Shown: positions 1 through 5,564 of the stretch, piece after piece | How positions within the stretch are numbered: position 1 is the first letter of the stretch | How the letters are laid out: each line of letters begins with the position of its first letter | NCBI GenBank assembly: GCA_934754855.1 | Contig: CAKVJR010000103.1 | Span: 1 to 6,263, forward strand | Origin: an uncultured Candidatus Melainabacteria bacterium | Lineage (GTDB): Bacteria; Cyanobacteriota; Vampirovibrionia; Gastranaerophilales; Gastranaerophilaceae | Direction: 5' to 3' | DNA: 6,263 nucleotides | The notes under the pieces: generated by a model | Database searches by the model: none | Seen by the model: the letters and a program-made list of their open reading frames with translations, nothing else | What the model was told of the DNA's origin: nothing | Made by a program: the position numbers and the translations under genes

Positions 1-1924
1 ATAATATGGTTTCAAACAAGCTTTTAATCGCTTGTTTTATTTCCACAATATACTGTATTGATTCTTGGTTAAACTGTTTGCCTTGATTTAACCAATACTC
101 ATCCATTCCTTCCGGTGAAAAATCATTGCGTGCGTCGGCAATAGCTTTTTGATATACTCTCCAAAACCGAGCATCTGCACCTCCACCAACAAATCCTCTC
201 AAATCTTTTTTTTCTTTATATGATAAGCCGTTTAAAAAATCAATTAGAGGATCTAAATAATACTCAACTTTCTTTATGACTATTTCTAACTTATCCTTTT
301 TGGGAGATATTTCTCCATAAGAAATCAGATGATTTACTATGTCGTTTATAACACGAATGATGGCTTGTATGCCTCTATTCATTGTTATCATACCATCCTC
401 TGAATTTCCTCTACCCCATTCGGCAACAGTATATTTTTTAACATATTTTAGAACTTGCTCTAAAAATTCATAAAGCAAATCACATGTTTCTTGATTCTCG
501 CCTAAATCAAAAGTTCCATCTTTTATAATGACATTCTTTTTGCCATAAACAGAGAGAAAATCCGATCTTTTCAACGCTGTTTGTAGAGCCTCGACCGTAA
601 TCGACTTAACAGGGGATGATTCGTCTTCTCCAATTACCACCCTTTTATAAAGAGGTGAAGTTTCCTGTTCTCCAAGCATTTGTGCGATTTTGGAACGGAT
701 GGCTTGTCTGCGATTGTTATAATCCTCAGATTCCCATAACATATCCGAATTTAATGTTACTCTCAATGTCTTAGGAACAGATTTTTGATTTTCATTTATA
801 TCCATAAACAATTTTATTTGCTCACTTCTATCCAAATCCACAAATGCTACGACGGGCACGCTATTTGTTTTAGAAAAATGAGAATCTGAATAACCATATA
901 AACGATGTTGGCCATCTATAATATATGCTGATCTATATTTTTTTGGCAAATATAGAATTCCTAATTTAGAAATACAACCATCAACTTTTGTCGGCGATGG
1001 TTCAAACCTTAAACCTCTATTGTTTGTATCCAAACTAATAATTAAAGAATTTGGAAAGTAACCGCCACCCTCTATAAACTCATGAACAGATTGTAATCTT
1101 TTTTTCTTGATTAATCTTTGATATGTTGGCATCATATTTTTATTAGCCTCGTTTCTATGCAACACATAACAAATTTTCAACAATCTCTCTGGTTCTATTG
1201 AAAATGAATAATATGTAAAACCGCCCATTTTCCCTTGGATAGCAGGTATCTTTTCTTCCATATTCTTAATTTCAACATTTGCAAATAAATTCCCAAGCAA
1301 TTGATACTTCGCACTCGATCCTAAGTGTTTGACTAAATCAGTATAATAATCTATTGTCGTGTCACTAAAGTATGCAATATCCCAGTCTTGCAATCGTTGC
1401 AAATCCGCCTTGCTCATTATACAGTTGTGGGTTGCCCATATAAATTTTATTTTTCTTTTAGGGAAATGTTGCCTCGCTTCTTTTGCAAGGCCTTCCATCT
1501 GACCATGCAAGGCTTCTATTTGCTTTTTAAAATCACACTCTTTTAATTCCTTAGAAGCTTTGCATTCTACTATAAGAATCGTCTCTTCATCGGCTGCAAA
1601 AACATCAATTTGTTGAGTATGTGATGGGTTTTGAAAATCATACGACATAGCAAATTTGCGGTCTGAATTCAAATATCCAAAACCCATTTTTGCAAAAAGC
1701 GACCACACTCTATCTTCAAATTGCTCGTCGAAAAGCTTGTCTTTTTTCACTCCAACATATTTCTCATCTGCATATTTTTTATACTCTTCCCATCCCTCTT
1801 CTCTTAATTCCGGAAGCGCGCTTCTCCTTTCTTTTAACACAATAAATGTTTTATACCTATGTGTTTTTGCTGTTATTAATTCTTGTCCTGAAACTATTTT
1901 TTCCCAATTAGTTTGTGAATTCAT
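1..1924 (-). CDS. PD-(D/E)XK nuclease-like domain fused to DGQHR (DndB-like) domain, C-terminus cut by window edge
   Basis: The minus-strand frame is open from ATG at 1924 to base 1, giving about 641 residues with the C-terminus missing. GGAGG lies just upstream of the start. Residues 66-123 look like a PD-(D/E)XK nuclease core: a helix with E70, then D107-x12-E120-C-K122 in a hydrophobic beta hairpin (QIDVFAADEETILIVECKA). A segment FIWATHN follows, like the later core strand of restriction-type nucleases. Residues 336-341 read IDGQHR and residues 373-381 read FMDINENQK, the two signatures of the DGQHR family that includes DndB. DndB itself is known as a regulator of the phosphorothioation operon. 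The fusion suggests a nuclease guided or gated by a DGQHR module that may sense DNA modification; that role is inferred. The gene overlaps the methyltransferase stop by 17 bases, so the two are probably co-translated. The domain calls are strong; the biological role is open. Confidence 0.88.
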   Translation of the reverse strand, partial: MNSQTNWEKIVSGQELITAKTHRYKTFIVLKERRSALPELREEGWEEYKKYADEKYVGVKKDKLFDEQFEDRVWSLFAKMGFGYLNSDRKFAMSYDFQNPSHTQQIDVFAADEETILIVECKASKELKECDFKKQIEALHGQMEGLAKEARQHFPKRKIKFIWATHNCIMSKADLQRLQDWDIAYFSDTTIDYYTDLVKHLGSSAKYQLLGNLFANVEIKNMEEKIPAIQGKMGGFTYYSFSIEPERLLKICYVLHRNEANKNMMPTYQRLIKKKRLQSVHEFIEGGGYFPNSLIISLDTNNRGLRFEPSPTKVDGCISKLGILYLPKKYRSAYIIDGQHRLYGYSDSHFSKTNSVPVVAFVDLDRSEQIKLFMDINENQKSVPKTLRVTLNSDMLWESEDYNNRRQAIRSKIAQMLGEQETSPLYKRVVIGEDESSPVKSITVEALQTALKRSDFLSVYGKKNVIIKDGTFDLGENQETCDLLYEFLEQVLKYVKKYTVAEWGRGNSEDGMITMNRGIQAIIRVINDIVNHLISYGEISPKKDKLEIVIKKVEYYLDPLIDFLNGLSYKEKKDLRGFVGGGADARFWRVYQKAIADARNDFSPEGMDEYWLNQGKQFNQESIQYIVEIKQAIKSLFETIL

Positions 1925-2738
1925 TTTTATCCTCCGGTAAATTTGTAAAGATTAGCTCTGATATTTTTTCTCTTTTAGCATTCTTTCCGCCTATAAGGCT
2001 ATTGCGCGATACTTCTATTATTCTATCATCTTTTTCAAATATTTGACGAATTCGCTCGTGTGCAGCATTGGTAAGAATATAATATGCGCCTCTTTTTTTT
2101 ATATAATCAATATATTTACTAAGCCTATATTGATCGTCCAAAGAAAAAAGATTTTTATTATACTCTATAAATCCATTATTATTATGCGAAACCGTATATG
2201 GGGGGTCAAGAAATACTAGATCATTCGGTTGTACTCGACTCTTATGTGTTTCGAAATCCTCACAGTTTATTTGTGTGTTTTTTAGCTTAGAACTCGCACG
2301 GATTATTCGTGAAAAATCATAGTTCCAATTGTCTCTAAACCCATAAGGGACATTGTATACTCCATTTTTATTAACCCTGTATATACCGTTATATGATGTT
2401 TGATTTAAGAAAATAAATTGCGCTGCTTTTTCGATCTTGTTCTCAGACACCATACTCCGAATTTTATAGTAATCTTCTTCCGTATTGTTAAATTTAGAAA
2501 GAACCCCAATTACTTCATATGGATTATCTCTTATCTGTAAAAATGTATTTATTAATTCTTCGTTTACATCTGAAAGATATGCTTTTTTATTCAAGTCAAG
2601 AGAAAAAAATACGGCAGCTCCACCCAAAAACGGTTCGTGATAGTGATTAATCTCCACATTGCGTATTAAGTTTTGCATAGTCGATATAAACCATGTTTTC
2701 CCCCCCGCCCATCTTACGAACGGTTCTATAATAGGCAT
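1908..2738 (-). CDS. Dam-family (D12 class) N6-adenine DNA methyltransferase
   Basis: This 276-residue protein should transfer a methyl group from S-adenosylmethionine to the N6 of adenine in a short DNA site. FVRWAGGK at residues 7-14 and EPFLGGAAVFF at 35-45 form the SAM-binding region, and SDVNEELI at 56-63 supplies the acidic loop. FLNQTSYNGIYRVN at 110-123 is typical of Dam relatives, and DPPY at 178-181 is the catalytic motif. The length matches the Dam/DpnM group. The ATG at 2738 is preceded by AAGGAG eight bases upstream. The target cannot be read from the sequence: GATC is common in the family, but EcoRV-type and other specificities also occur. It is the first gene of an operon with the overlapping nuclease-DGQHR gene, so it probably protects the host from, or marks DNA for, that protein. 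An orphan Dam is less likely given the overlap. Confidence 0.93.
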   Translation of the reverse strand: MPIIEPFVRWAGGKTWFISTMQNLIRNVEINHYHEPFLGGAAVFFSLDLNKKAYLSDVNEELINTFLQIRDNPYEVIGVLSKFNNTEEDYYKIRSMVSENKIEKAAQFIFLNQTSYNGIYRVNKNGVYNVPYGFRDNWNYDFSRIIRASSKLKNTQINCEDFETHKSRVQPNDLVFLDPPYTVSHNNNGFIEYNKNLFSLDDQYRLSKYIDYIKKRGAYYILTNAAHERIRQIFEKDDRIIEVSRNSLIGGKNAKREKISELIFTNLPEDKNEFTN

Positions 2739-2751
2739 CTTTTGAACTCCT

Positions 2752-2766
2752 TAATACAAAGTATTA
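2752..2766. promoter_or_regulatory. Short palindrome beside the methyltransferase RBS
   Basis: TAATAC-AAA-GTATTA is a perfect palindrome with six-base arms in the 5' leader of the methyltransferase gene. Its edge touches the AAGGAG ribosome binding site (minus strand, 2752-2747). It could be an operator or a small leader hairpin, but a palindrome this A+T-rich can also arise by chance. Confidence 0.3.
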
Positions 2767-2817
2767 CACATTAGACATTTTGTTATATAAAATCATTTCA
2801 CATTGAATGTTTTTAGG

Positions 2818-2846
2818 ATCATATAACCACCACTTACAAATATCAG
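2818..2846 (-). promoter_or_regulatory. Probable sigma70-type promoter of the methyltransferase operon
   Basis: On the minus strand CTGATA (2846-2841) and TATGAT (2823-2818) are separated by 17 bases. They match the -35 and -10 consensus at four and five of six positions. The start would fall near 2811, leaving a leader of roughly 70 bases that holds the palindrome and AAGGAG. The region is very A+T-rich, so other -10-like hexamers are present. Confidence 0.4.
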
Positions 2847-2942
2847 ATGGCTTTAAATCACTTTTTATATTTTATCACACCTAATTGAGAAAATCAATAT
2901 TTTGTATATTTATAATTTCCCGTATTATAGTAGATATTGACA

Positions 2943-2978
2943 TATAGTTGATTGATAATTTACCAAGAATCAACTATA
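2943..2978. repeat. 11-bp perfect inverted repeat overlapping a promoter
   Basis: TATAGTTGATT (2943-2953) and AATCAACTATA (2968-2978) are exact reverse complements separated by 14 bases. The left arm runs into the -35 hexamer and the right arm into the -10 hexamer of the rightward promoter. That is the placement expected of a repressor or excisionase operator. A transcription-terminating role is unlikely because no G+C-rich stem or T-tract is present. Confidence 0.6.
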
Positions 2979-2980
2979 AT
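2952..2980 (+). promoter_or_regulatory. Near-consensus sigma70 promoter pointing out of the island
   Basis: TTGATA (2952-2957), a 17-base spacer and a perfect TATAAT (2975-2980) make a strong predicted promoter with a start near 2987. No gene of normal length follows before the terminator at 3257-3289. In the integrated state it would make an untranslated RNA of about 300 bases that runs through the tRNA remnant. In an excised circle it would read across the joined ends into the other end of the element. Confidence 0.6.
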
Positions 2981-3047
2981 CAAATCAAAATAAATCGTTG
3001 CATAAAACGCGATGAACCATTCGCGAGATATGTGCGATGACGCAAAC

Positions 3048-3120
3048 TGGTATTAAATTGATATTATTTTGGTATTAAAGGTGTATGAAGATATGTAAAT
3101 TTTCTCAAACAATACCAAAA
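3048..3120. repeat. TGGTATTAAA direct repeat plus inverted copy, possible recombinase arm sites
   Basis: TGGTATTAAA occurs at 3048-3057 and again at 3070-3079, about two helical turns apart. The extended form TTTTGGTATT (3067-3076) recurs inverted as AATACCAAAA (3111-3120). Spaced repeats of this kind beside an attachment core are typical of tyrosine-recombinase arm sites or excisionase sites. The position 90-200 bases from the tRNA remnant fits. No binding protein is visible in the window. Confidence 0.4.
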
Positions 3121-3123
3121 ATC

Positions 3124-3159
3124 AGCCATTTTGGATGAAAAATAATGCCCAAAACGGCT
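3124..3159. repeat. Imperfect hairpin near the island end
   Basis: AGCCATTTTGG (3124-3134) and CCAAAACGGCT (3149-3159) can pair with a single A-C mismatch around a 14-base loop. No T-tract directly follows on either strand, so it is a weak terminator at best. It may be a structure in the outward transcript or a protein site near the attachment core. Confidence 0.35.
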
Positions 3160-3210
3160 CAAAACGTAATAAAATTGCAGTTTTTTGCGATATTTTGCAA
3201 GGAAAGGTGA

Positions 3211-3256
3211 ACCCCTAAGCGAAAGGCCGTGGGTTCGACTCCCGCCGGGAACACCA
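3211..3256 (+). tRNA. 3' remnant of a tRNA gene (probably tRNA-Leu), candidate attachment site
   Basis: The T arm is complete: GTGGG (3229-3233), loop TTCGACT (3234-3240) and CCCGC (3241-3245) pair with one G-T wobble. The acceptor 3' strand CGGGAAC (3246-3252), discriminator A (3253) and encoded CCA (3254-3256) follow. The partner acceptor strand GTTCCCG is absent from the preceding 200 bases, and no D arm or anticodon arm is visible, so this is not a working tRNA. A73 together with a long G/C/A-rich segment before the T arm suggests the long variable arm of tRNA-Leu. The identity is tentative and the left border (3211 here) is approximate. The fragment most likely marks the distal attachment site of an integrated element. 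Confidence 0.75.
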
Positions 3257-3289
3257 AAAAGCCGTTTTCATCCTCGAAAACGGCTTTTT
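3257..3289 (+). terminator. Intrinsic terminator after the tRNA remnant
   Basis: AAAAGCCGTTTTC (3257-3269) pairs perfectly with GAAAACGGCTTTT (3276-3288) around the loop ATCCTC, and the stem runs straight into T residues. It starts right after the CCA, so it was probably the native terminator of the tRNA. The A-tract on the other side could make it bidirectional. Confidence 0.88.
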
Positions 3290-3313
3290 ATTATCGTCAA
3301 ATAATATCCGCTA

Positions 3314-3342
3314 TTGACATATCAACCGCTTTTGTTTATAAC
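3314..3342 (+). promoter_or_regulatory. Strong sigma70-type promoter of the zincin operon
   Basis: A perfect TTGACA (3314-3319), a 17-base spacer and TATAAC (3337-3342) predict a start near 3349. That leaves a leader of about 48 bases before the ATG at 3397. It is the only good promoter seen ahead of the four closely packed genes 3397-5298. Confidence 0.7.
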
Positions 3343-3396
3343 ATAATCGTAGGAGCGATAAAACAGTAACATTATTATAAATTGAAGAGCAACCGT

Positions 3397-3867
3397 ATGT
3401 CGTATTCAAAAAATTCAATATGGATAGACCTTGAATATAAAAGCCACTATTCGGACAGCAAGTCTTGTGGTCTATATACATATATTGACAAAACTCTTTC
3501 GCACGATATATCGGCAAAAATCTCGACGTTTTTGGTGTGGCTGAAAAAGAGATATTTCTTCCCTATCCGTTGCAATATCTTCATAGAGAACGAAAAACAT
3601 TTTCAGTCATCAAAGAAAAGCCGTACTTGCCAAGGAATATTCTTTGCAAGCGGTGATTTGAGCCGCACCAAATTGCCTCGCATTTACGTCGCAAGCGACA
3701 CGAGTTACGAATATCTCATATTCACCATAGCGCACGAGTTGACGCATTATTATCAATGGTATTTCTACCAAGACGAAAAGCAAACGGACAGAAGCCTTGA
3801 AATAGAAGCAAACAAATACGCCCGGTGGCTGACTTCATTGTATTTTAACGAGGATAACGATAAATGA
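3397..3867 (+). CDS. Small HExxH zincin-like metalloprotein
   Basis: This 156-residue protein carries AHELTHYYQWY, with H113-E114-x2-H117 as zinc ligands and catalytic glutamate. SLEIEANKYA follows at 133-142, where E137 is the likely third ligand. The HExxH plus E-A-N-x-x-A pattern resembles the ImmA/IrrE and phage-type minimal metallopeptidases. No signal peptide or membrane segment is present, so it should act in the cytoplasm. The first 60 residues are unassigned and no helix-turn-helix is seen. ATG 3397 was chosen because GAAGAG lies seven bases upstream; an in-frame TTG at 3382 would add five residues but has no binding site. The stop overlaps the next gene by four bases (ATGA), so translation is coupled. 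The substrate is unknown. Proteolysis of a regulator, as with ImmA, is one possibility. Confidence 0.8.
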   Translation: MSYSKNSIWIDLEYKSHYSDSKSCGLYTYIDKTLSHDISAKISTFLVWLKKRYFFPIRCNIFIENEKHFQSSKKSRTCQGIFFASGDLSRTKLPRIYVASDTSYEYLIFTIAHELTHYYQWYFYQDEKQTDRSLEIEANKYARWLTSLYFNEDNDK

Positions 3868-4397
3868 TAATTGGTCGAAAAGACAAAGCTCTCATAAACG
3901 AGATACTACGAAATCTAATCGGGCACAAAGTCTGTTTGTTGAGAAAACAGAACTATTTCGGCTTTGCCGATCCCGATTTTATTCACGTAAGATTTGACAA
4001 CGATACGTCGCTTTATATATCCAATTTTATGAGAATAACGCACAACGGCACAATAGTTTTGTCCTCTTGCGACGAAACGTTTACGACGGATTATCAAGAA
4101 ATCAAATCCGAATACACGGGTGAAGAAATCAATGACAATTCCAACCTTTTGGCAAAACATATCGACGAAACGTTGCAAATTTTGGAAGGCAAGCTCGTAA
4201 AAAGTGCGACACTCGACGCTTTTGGCGATTTGACAATAGTTTTCGACGATTATATCAAGCTTTGTGCTTACGTTGACGTAAAAATGCAAGGTGAGTATTT
4301 GAGAATAAAAGACAAAGAAACCGAGTTTGTATTTTTCTTTGATGGCAACGATTTTCGTTGCGAAAACGGAGAGGCGTATGATAGTCGTACCGAATAA
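3864..4397 (+). CDS. Hypothetical protein, paralog of the next gene
   Basis: This 177-residue acidic protein is not recognised as a named family. It looks like a beta-rich soluble protein in two halves. The first half runs to about residue 75 and contains FDNDTSLYISNFMRI (44-58) and LSSCDETF. The second half, from about 108, contains GKLVKSATLDAFGDLTIVF and ends with KETEFVFF. Both halves align with the next gene product (FDN..SL, RI, LS..ET, GDL, ETE), so the two genes are tandem duplicates that have diverged. The ATG lies inside the zincin stop (ATGA), with GAGGA about ten bases upstream. There is no signal peptide or membrane segment. Its location between a zincin and a membrane protein suggests a shared process, but no function can be assigned. 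Confidence 0.78.
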   Translation: MIIGRKDKALINEILRNLIGHKVCLLRKQNYFGFADPDFIHVRFDNDTSLYISNFMRITHNGTIVLSSCDETFTTDYQEIKSEYTGEEINDNSNLLAKHIDETLQILEGKLVKSATLDAFGDLTIVFDDYIKLCAYVDVKMQGEYLRIKDKETEFVFFFDGNDFRCENGEAYDSRTE

Positions 4398-4797
4398 AAA
4401 CGAGTTCTACACGTTGAAAAACCACACCATCCGCTCTCTAGTTTTGAAACGAGACGACGTTTTTGAATTCGTATTCGACAACGGTAAGAGCCTATCGGTG
4501 GATATGGCACTTCTCCGCATACACGACGGCAAAAAATTGCTCTTGTCGGGTTGGGAAACGATGATAGGCAAAGACAACCGCCCTTTCTTTGACGGCGAAA
4601 GTTTGGCAAGTTCCGAAATGATGGGCGTGTCCAACCTTTTGAAAGACGGATATATCTCAAAGATAACCGTAACGAAAATGGGTGACTTGCTTATGAAACT
4701 GTCAACGGGAGTTTACATCGACGTCTTGATAAACTGTTTTTGCAAGGATAGTTACTACTATAAACTCAACGAAACGGAGGTAAAGTTTTGCGATTAA
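4378..4797 (+). CDS. Hypothetical protein, paralog of the preceding gene
   Basis: This 139-residue protein shares its plan with the gene before it. FDNGKSLSVDMALLRI (33-48) and LLLSGWETM (54-62) match the first half of its neighbour. GYISKITVTKMGDLLMKL (91-108) and NETEVKF (131-137) match the second. It lacks most of the N-terminal extension of its partner. ATG 4378 was chosen because GGAG lies six bases upstream, whereas the longer in-frame TTG at 4327 has no binding site and would lie deep in the previous gene. It overlaps the preceding gene by 20 bases, which argues for co-translation. No signal peptide, membrane segment or catalytic motif is seen. Function is unknown; a binding, inhibitor or immunity role would fit a small beta protein but is only a guess. 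Confidence 0.75.
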   Translation: MIVVPNKNEFYTLKNHTIRSLVLKRDDVFEFVFDNGKSLSVDMALLRIHDGKKLLLSGWETMIGKDNRPFFDGESLASSEMMGVSNLLKDGYISKITVTKMGDLLMKLSTGVYIDVLINCFCKDSYYYKLNETEVKFCD

Positions 4798-4821
4798 CAA
4801 AACTAAATTAAACATATCGCT

Positions 4822-5298
4822 ATGATTAAGTATTCAACTCAAAAATCAGATCTCAATAGACGAGCATTGGACGTTACTTTTGCAAATTTGCTAGTGCCTA
4901 CGATTGTCGCAATAATAATGTTCCCTTTGTCGATATACTTTCTCGTCATAGGACTTTTATTTGACAAAGATGCTCTATCTTACGGGATTATAATGCTGGC
5001 TTATTTTATATTTTCCTCCGTGATGTTCGTCTTGTTTTTTCAAAAATATAGAGAACAAATAAAACGGCTTTTTGACGATAACGCAATCGACGGAGTTATT
5101 GAGTACGAACTTGAAATGTTAAACGACACGTTCTATATAAGTAGTGTTCAATGCAATCTTTCCTCGTCTTTTTCAAGAACAGATATATCCTATATCCGCA
5201 CTATCGGCAAAACGATTGTCGTCAGATTGAAAGATAGAAGGGTTCTCCAATTCCCCCGAAACGACGAAATATGCACCTTGCTAAAACAACCCAAATAA
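4822..5298 (+). CDS. Two-helix membrane protein with YcxB-like C-terminal domain
   Basis: The 158-residue product has two strong hydrophobic segments, about residues 20-47 and 52-73, joined by a short FDKDA turn and followed by the basic stretch KYREQIKR. Both termini therefore probably face the cytoplasm. Residues 92-155 form a beta-rich tail (YELEMLNDTFYISSV through SRTDISYIRTIGKTIVV to VLQFPRNDEI) that matches the layout of YcxB-like proteins: strand, the 'D-I-x-x-I' segment, strand, and a short proline-containing end. The role of YcxB-like proteins is not established. The gene follows its neighbour by 24 bases with no promoter or terminator between, so it is the last gene of the zincin operon. 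No clear ribosome binding site precedes ATG 4822, so expression may be low or depend on the genes before it. Confidence 0.75.
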   Translation: MIKYSTQKSDLNRRALDVTFANLLVPTIVAIIMFPLSIYFLVIGLLFDKDALSYGIIMLAYFIFSSVMFVLFFQKYREQIKRLFDDNAIDGVIEYELEMLNDTFYISSVQCNLSSSFSRTDISYIRTIGKTIVVRLKDRRVLQFPRNDEICTLLKQPK

Positions 5299-5564
5299 TC
5301 AAAAAATGCGGTGTACACATAAAAACCTATTAGATACACTGTTTCTCGGCGCTTGCTATTTCAATTTTTTTCGGCACGTGTAAAAAAGCAACGGATAGAA
5401 TACGTTTTTGGGACGAATAACTCACTTTTGTATAGGCAAAATGTCAAAAAAATAAAATTGTGTGTCTAAAATATTTGCCAAACGCAATTTATTTGTGTAC
5501 AATATTCACGATTTAAACGGAATAGATAGCGGTTTGACCGCCAAATCTTTTAAGGGAGTACACT
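5299..5564. other. Intergenic stretch, no gene seen
   Basis: This 266-base A+T-rich gap holds no open frame with a binding site and no tRNA. No convincing intrinsic terminator follows the membrane-protein gene; GTGTACAC near 5313 is a short palindrome without a T-tract. The right part contains the promoter of the next gene. GCGGT-TTG-ACCGC (5529-5541) can form a five-base-pair hairpin in the leader, upstream of the AAGGGAG binding site. Confidence 0.6.
5475..5503 (+). promoter_or_regulatory. Sigma70-type promoter of the 5565 gene
   Basis: TTGCCA (5475-5480), 17 bases and TACAAT (5498-5503) match the consensus well and predict a start near 5510. A leader of about 55 bases follows. It contains the 5529-5541 hairpin and the strong site AAGGGAG a few bases before ATG 5565. 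The separate promoter shows this gene is not part of the zincin operon. Confidence 0.6.

Larger units (their letters stand above)
1..3256. mobile_element. Right end of a probable tRNA-integrated genomic island
   Basis: The left part of the window ends in a 3' tRNA fragment with no 5' half. When an element enters the 3' end of a tRNA gene, the intact tRNA is rebuilt at one end and the duplicated 3' segment is left at the other, next to the original downstream DNA. Here an intrinsic terminator directly follows the fragment, so the original chromosome should lie to the right and the element to the left. The cargo seen is a DNA methyltransferase and a nuclease-DGQHR gene, both typical island cargo. 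They use A/T-ending and AGA codons more than the genes to the right. The integrase and the intact tRNA would lie beyond base 1, so the island is an inference. Confidence 0.55.

Noticed and set aside
1656..1940. Plus-strand open frame of 94 codons
   Set aside because: It is antisense to the start of the nuclease-DGQHR gene, is rich in Ser/Phe/Leu as expected of a shadow frame, and has no ribosome binding site.
2937..2942. Perfect TTGACA as -35 of a rightward promoter
   Set aside because: At a 17-base spacing it faces no -10-like hexamer. The TATAAT at 2975 is 32 bases away and pairs better with TTGATA at 2952.
3009..3040. GCGATGA repeated twice, 25 bases apart
   Set aside because: A seven-base direct repeat with no third copy or symmetry can occur by chance in this length.
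3085..3138. Possible 17-codon peptide starting MKICKFSQ downstream of the outward promoter
   Set aside because: AAAGGTG ends one base before the ATG, too close to serve as a binding site. The frame overlaps the repeats and hairpin and has no recognisable content.
2943..3256. CRISPR array or phase-variable inverted repeat system
   Set aside because: The repeats are too short and unevenly spaced for CRISPR, and no invertase or flanking coding segment is present.
3311..3517. Minus-strand open frame of 68 codons
   Set aside because: It is opposite the zincin promoter and start, with no binding site and no family resemblance.
3915..4289. Minus-strand open frame of 124 codons
   Set aside because: It lies wholly antisense to the first paralog, which has an ATGA-coupled start and a paralog match that support the plus strand.
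4268..4660. Minus-strand frames of 130 and 75 codons (also 4407-4634)
   Set aside because: They are shadows of the second paralog; the composition (many Arg, Ser, Cys) and lack of a binding site argue against them.
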